Below are positions 59,995 to 64,000 of a DNA stretch of 64,000 bases, in pieces. The notes beneath the pieces were generated by a model, which was not told the DNA's origin, ran no database searches, and saw only the letters and a program-made list of their open reading frames with translations. This DNA comes from Voacanga thouarsii (Eukaryota > Streptophyta > Magnoliopsida > Gentianales > Apocynaceae): the NCBI GenBank assembly GCA_026120185.1, contig JANUWF010002285.1, forward strand, positions 620,001 through 684,000. The letters run 5' to 3'. Within the stretch, counting starts at the first letter, position 1. Every line of letters starts with the position of its first letter. The position numbers and the translations under genes are program-made.

Positions 59995-60222
59995 CTAAGC
60001 TTGATACTGCAAACCACATATTTGTTTACCTCTTCGAAAATGCAGATAAATTGCTGAAAGACGGAAGAACTTACCTTTAATAAGGAAGAGCAAAGGAACT
60101 CTTTGAACCACCCAAGTAGAAGGCTGACGCTTGATTTGGTTAGAGATGGGCAGATTTTTGAGAGATTGGCGGCAAGGGTTCAACTGTTGGCGAGATTGAG
60201 TGTTGTCGGAAAGGTTGCACAT
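59995..60222 (-). other. possible 5' exon of the CACTA transposase gene
   Basis: A less AT-rich island on the minus strand with an ATG at 60222 (MCNLSDNTQSRQQLNPCRQS, then VVQRVPLLFLIKG). It runs into AAAGGTAAGT at about 60070, a good plant splice donor, so the exon would be about 60222-60075. The encoded segment is not recognised and could be untranslated. Splicing to the acceptor before 58436 is inferred only. Confidence 0.3.
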
Positions 60223-60853
60223 GCGCGAGGTAAGGAAAATGCAACCAAGTAAAATAAAGTCATTCCAATTTCAGATGGTATCTTTATCCTATTTTTATTA
60301 TAAAATAAAATTTCACATTACTTAAGAAATTTTGAATTTCATTTGCAAAGATATCTAATTAATTTCATATTCTTAATTTCTTAGCATTATCGAATCTAAT
60401 TAATTTTTTCTTCTAAAAAAATTCAAACTAATAGTTGTAAAGTTTAATTAATAGATCTCCTAAATACTATCAATTCTAAATATTAACTGTGTTTTTGAAC
60501 ATCTAAAATCATAGTATAAAAAAAACTAATAAACCTTATATCAGATCAAAGCCCTTGTATATTTTTTGTCCTCCAAAAATTGGTTAAAAAAAAAAGAATT
60601 ATTTTTCATTAAGAAAAAAAGTAAAAATGGTGAGAATAGTAAAATAGACTTAAATAAACAAAGTATCTAATTTATATTTAAAAAATTCATAAAGGAATCA
60701 TATACTATATAAAAAAAATTAACAAAAGAATTGTTAATAAATATAACTTTTTTATTTAATTAAATAATATAACAATATATCAATTAGCTAAATAATATCT
60801 TCTACTATAGTCATATAACTAAAACGTAGATCTTTCTCCCCTTCTCCTTCTAT
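60223..60853. other. AT-rich CACTA spacer
   Basis: Very AT-rich with A and T runs. I see no gene, repeat array or other defined feature. Confidence 0.6.
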
Positions 60854-62957
60854 AATTTAGCATAATATCTAGAAAAATATAAAAAAAAACCAACGTGTTT
60901 ACAAAGATAAGCATATCAAATTAATAATTCAATCGTTAGATTTGTTAAAATTTCTGGCAAAAGTACTATGACCTAGAAAATATCTAAAACCTAATGCATT
61001 TACAAAGATAGACATATCAAATTAATGATATAACCATTAGATTTTTAATATCACTAAAAAAGTATTATGACAAAATTTAAAGGTAATCGGATATATTTTG
61101 GCATTTAATCTAGTATAATATCTAGAAAAATATTAAAATCCTAACACATTTTTGAAGATAGACATATCAAATTAACGATTCAACCGTTATATTTCTTAAA
61201 ATCACTAAGAAAAGTGTTATGAAAAAATTTAAAGGTAATCAGATATATTTTGGTACATAATCTAGCATAATATCTAAATAAATATCCAAAACCTAACACA
61301 TTTACAAAGATAGGCATATCAAATTAATGATCCAACCATTATTTTTGTTAAAATCACTAAAAAAAGTATTATGGCAGAATTTAAAAGTAATCAGATATTT
61401 TGGTACATAATCTAGGATAACATCTACAAAAATATAAAAAACCTAACACATTTACAAAGACATGCATATAAAATTAATGATCTAACCATTATATTTGTTT
61501 AAATCACTAAGAAAAGTGTTATGAAAAAATTTAAAGGTAATTGGATATATTTGGTACATAATCTAGCATAATGTCTAGAAAAATATAAAAAACCTAACAC
61601 ATTTTCAAAGATATGTTTATCAAATTAACGATCCAACTGTTATATTTGTTTAAATCAATAAGAAAAGTGTTATAACAAAATTTGAAGGTAATCGGATATA
61701 TTTTGGCACTTAATCTAGCACATATTTAGAAAAATATCCAAATCCTAACACATTTTTGAAGATAGGCATATCAAATTTACAATCCAACCATTATTTTTGT
61801 TAAAATCACTAAGAAAAGTGTTATGAAAAAATTTGAAGGCAATCAGATATATTTTGGTACATAATATAGCATAATATCTAAAAAAAAATCCAAAACCTAA
61901 CACATTTACAAAGATAGGTATATCAAATTAATGATCCAACCATTAGATTTGTTAAAATCACTAAGAAAAGTGCTGTGGAAAACTTTAAAAGTAATCGGAT
62001 ATATTTTAGTACATAATCTAGCACAATATCTAGAAAAATATAAAAAACCTAACTCATTTATAAAGATATGCATATCAAATTAACGATCCAACCATTATAT
62101 TTGTTTAAATCATTAAGAAAAGTGTTATGACAAAATTTAAAGGTAATCAGATACATTTTGGCACTTAATCCAGCATAATATCTAGAAAAATATCAAAATC
62201 CTAACATATTTATAAAGATAGGCATATCAAATTAATAATTCAACTATCAGGTTTGTTAAAATTACTAAGAAATGTATTATGACAAAATTTGACGGTAAAT
62301 GGATATTTTTTCGTACATAATCTAGCATAATATGTAAAAAAAAAAAAAATCCAAATCCTAACGTATTTACAAAGATAGGCGTATCAAATTAATGATCCAA
62401 CCATTAAATTTGTTTAGATCACTAAGAAAAGTGTTATGACAAAATTTGAAGATAATCGGATATATTTTGACACTTAATCTACTATAATATTTAGAAAAAT
62501 ATCCAAATCCAAATGCATTTATAAAGACATACATGTTGAATTAATGATCTAACTGTTAGATTTGTTCAAATTACAAAGAAATGTGTTATAACAAAATTTG
62601 AAGGTAAACGGATATTTTTCCGTACATAATCTAGCATAATATCTAAAAATATCCAAAACCTAACGCATTTACAAAGATGGACATATCAAATTAACGATCA
62701 AATGGTTAGATTTGTTAAGATTGTTAAGAAAAGTGTTATGACAAAATGTGAAGGTAATCAGATATATTTTAGCCATAATCTAGAATAATGTCTACAAAAA
62801 TATTCAAAATCTAACACATTTACAAATATATGCGTATCACATTAAGGATTCAACCATTATATTTGTTAACATTACCAAAAAAAGTGATATGACAATATTT
62901 AAAGGTAATCAGATATATTTTAGTACATAATATAGTATAATATTTAGAAAAATATTC
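60854..62957. repeat. tandem array of about 151-bp units in the CACTA
   Basis: Fourteen diverged copies of one unit. Copies of the anchor CCTAACRCATTTACAAAGAT start near 60890, 60990, 61140, 61292, 61442, 61593, 61744, 61896, 62048, 62200, 62357, 62509, 62659 and 62810: spacing 150-152 bp except a short first interval (about 100) and one of 157. Each unit continues with CATATCAAATTAATGATCCA, then TTTGTTAAAATCACTAAGAA, then TACATAATCTAGCATAATAT. No frame is open across it. Confidence 0.93.
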
Positions 62958-63387
62958 AAAAAAAAATGTAATTGGTCCAAAAAACTATATAAAAATTAAT
63001 AAAATAGTAACATCAAAATTTGAGTACACAACCACTGAAATATATAAAATTTCCTCAACCATGATATTAAATGAAAACTTCCATTTGATGTTGACATTTT
63101 TTAATATTTGATAAAATAAGAAAAAATATGTTTTTTCCACAACTTAGTAAAACTATGGGTAATAAAATCTATTTACCCATAATTTCAAATCTATGTGGCA
63201 AAAAAGTATTTTTACTCGCACAATTTTTAAATCTGTAGTAAAAAGTAACTTTTACTTACAGAAATATAGCCGCGACAAAATAAAGAGTTACAAAAAAAGA
63301 TTTATATACCACGGAATTCAAAACTATAGTAAAAACCGAGCATTCACCACAGATTGTGCTATGTTGTAAATAAAAGCATTGCTAAAA
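62958..63387 (-). repeat. CACTA subterminal region with short repeats
   Basis: Just inside the terminus, a motif of the type CTRTRGTAAAAA occurs at 63153 (CTATGGGTAATAAAA), 63191 (CTATGTGGCAAAAAA), 63233 (CTGTAGTAAAAAG) and 63324 (CTATAGTAAAAAC), with a looser inverted form near 63340-63356. Repeats of this kind near CACTA ends are where the element's DNA-binding protein acts in the known En/Spm system; here the role is inferred. Confidence 0.6.
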
Positions 63388-63405
63388 GCCACTTTTTTTG
63401 TAGTG
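63388..63405 (-). repeat. CACTA terminal inverted repeat
   Basis: The minus strand reads CACTACAAAAAAAGTGGC. CACTACAAAAAAA is the standard start of plant CACTA transposons. ATA at 63406-63408 may be the 3-bp target duplication. Confidence 0.88.
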
Positions 63406-64000
63406 ATAAGAAATCATCCAAAGAAAAATCGAACCCTTGGAGCCCAATGTTTTGCCTCTTCTGACAATTCTAGATGCCATTGACAAAAACCACAAAAAAT
63501 CAACCTAGGGTTTCCAGAAACACAAAGTGAAAGAAGACAGAAACATCAATTTATCTGAATCTATCAATGGATTTCTTTGCTTGTGCACAAAATCGAGAAG
63601 AAGGAGAAGGAGGAGTTTCGGTCTGTATTGAAATCGGAGTGAATCCGTGGGTCGCAGTTGGCGTGACTGTGAAGGCCGAAAAAAACATTTATGGAGTGAA
63701 AATCGTGGGGCAGTGTTGGACATTTTGCAAACCGAGATGTATTTCTAAATGCAAGTTGTGGTTCATGTGTTCTGAAACACGAAGGGTGCTGGAAAAGGTT
63801 GGGGGGAATTTGTTCATACCTTTTTAGATTTAAATACGGTGATCTTAAAATTATCATATTTAATAAATACAACGGATGTAAATATAAATTTTATTATATT
63901 ATTATTTGTTTATATATATATATATATATATATATGTATGATAATATATTTTTAAAAATCACAATATAGTATAATACTTTATATTATTCTTTTTTTCTTT
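63406..64000. other. flank outside the CACTA, unassigned
   Basis: The first 420 bp are moderately GC and include an 86-codon plus-strand frame at 63567-63827 (MDFFACAQNREEGEGGVSVC, ending GGNLFIPF) with no recognisable domain. A longer minus-strand frame overlaps it, so neither is convincing. From about 63830 the sequence is very AT-rich with a TA run at 63912-63934. This may be host DNA, or another element whose identity needs sequence beyond the window. Confidence 0.4.

Larger units (their letters stand above)
45196..63405 (-). mobile_element. CACTA (En/Spm-like) DNA transposon, split by gypsy G3
   Basis: A minus-strand CACTA element. Its right terminus is CACTACAAAAAAAGTGGC on the minus strand (63388-63405), followed by ATA as a possible 3-bp target duplication. 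The body holds a decayed TNP2 transposase (45764-48328 and 57535-58436), an AT-rich 5' part, a tandem array and subterminal repeats. The left terminus is not in the window: LTR B abuts at 45195, so the rest should lie further left. G3 (48329-57529) is inserted in the transposase gene. Confidence 0.88.

Noticed and set aside
60854..62957. Regular direct repeats considered as a CRISPR array
   Set aside because: Units are about 151 bp and diverged along their whole length, with no short repeat/unique spacer alternation, in a plant nuclear context.
63567..63827. 86-codon ORF as a host gene
   Set aside because: Short, no domain, and overlapped by a longer open frame on the other strand; kept only as an unassigned flank.
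63912..63934. TA run as a regulatory or origin element
   Set aside because: Simple microsatellite of a kind common in AT-rich plant DNA; nothing around it supports a function.

Overview
This window looks like gene-poor repeat DNA from a plant nuclear genome. It is AT-rich, and nearly every recognisable coding stretch belongs to a transposable element. The element types are plant ones: Ty3/gypsy chromovirus, Ty1/copia with an initiator-Met tRNA primer site, a Tat/Athila-like element with a tRNA-Asp type primer site, and a CACTA transposon with DUF4216/DUF4218-type TNP2 segments. I see no convincing host gene, tRNA, rRNA or CRISPR array. The window is almost completely explained as elements nested in elements.

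Layout. (1) 1-10698: a minus-strand Tekay-like chromovirus (G1) with very long LTRs. The 3' LTR is 1-2489 (cut by the window edge), the decayed and deleted interior is 2490-6410, and the 5' LTR is 6411-10698 (about 4.3 kb). (2) 10699-18736: a minus-strand copia element (C1) with nearly complete gag-pol; G1 sits inside its 3' LTR. (3) 18737-20429 and 27432-30072: two pieces of a plus-strand LTR of the G1 family (LTR A). It is split by copia C2 (20430-27431), a sister of C1 that has lost most of pol and has a clean ATACC target duplication. (4) 30073-33093: a minus-strand Tat/Athila-like fragment (O). (5) 33094-33549 and 42799-45195: a second plus-strand LTR of the G1 family (LTR B), split by a plus-strand copia element (D, 33550-42798, target duplication CAACT). 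(6) 45196-63405: a minus-strand CACTA transposon. Its TNP2 transposase is split by a minus-strand gypsy element (G3, 48329-57529), which itself holds a solo copia LTR (51696-53212). The CACTA has a 14-unit, about 151-bp tandem array near its right end and a CACTA terminus at 63405. (7) 63406-64000: unassigned AT-rich flank.

Reading the breakpoints together, the inferred nesting is CACTA > LTR B > O > LTR A > C1 > G1, six levels, with C2, D, G3 and the solo LTR as side insertions. Several left-hand ends lie outside the window, so the deepest levels are inference.

All elements are decayed by stops, frameshifts and deletions, so none looks autonomous. The points most worth a second look are: a long, open, very acidic reading frame between primer site and gag in G1; a GC-rich palindromic cassette (core CCGGCGCCGG) shared by three unrelated LTR families (O, D, G3); the higher-order tandem array inside the CACTA; a hypervariable GC-rich island in the C1/C2 leader; and a duplicated primer-binding site in O.
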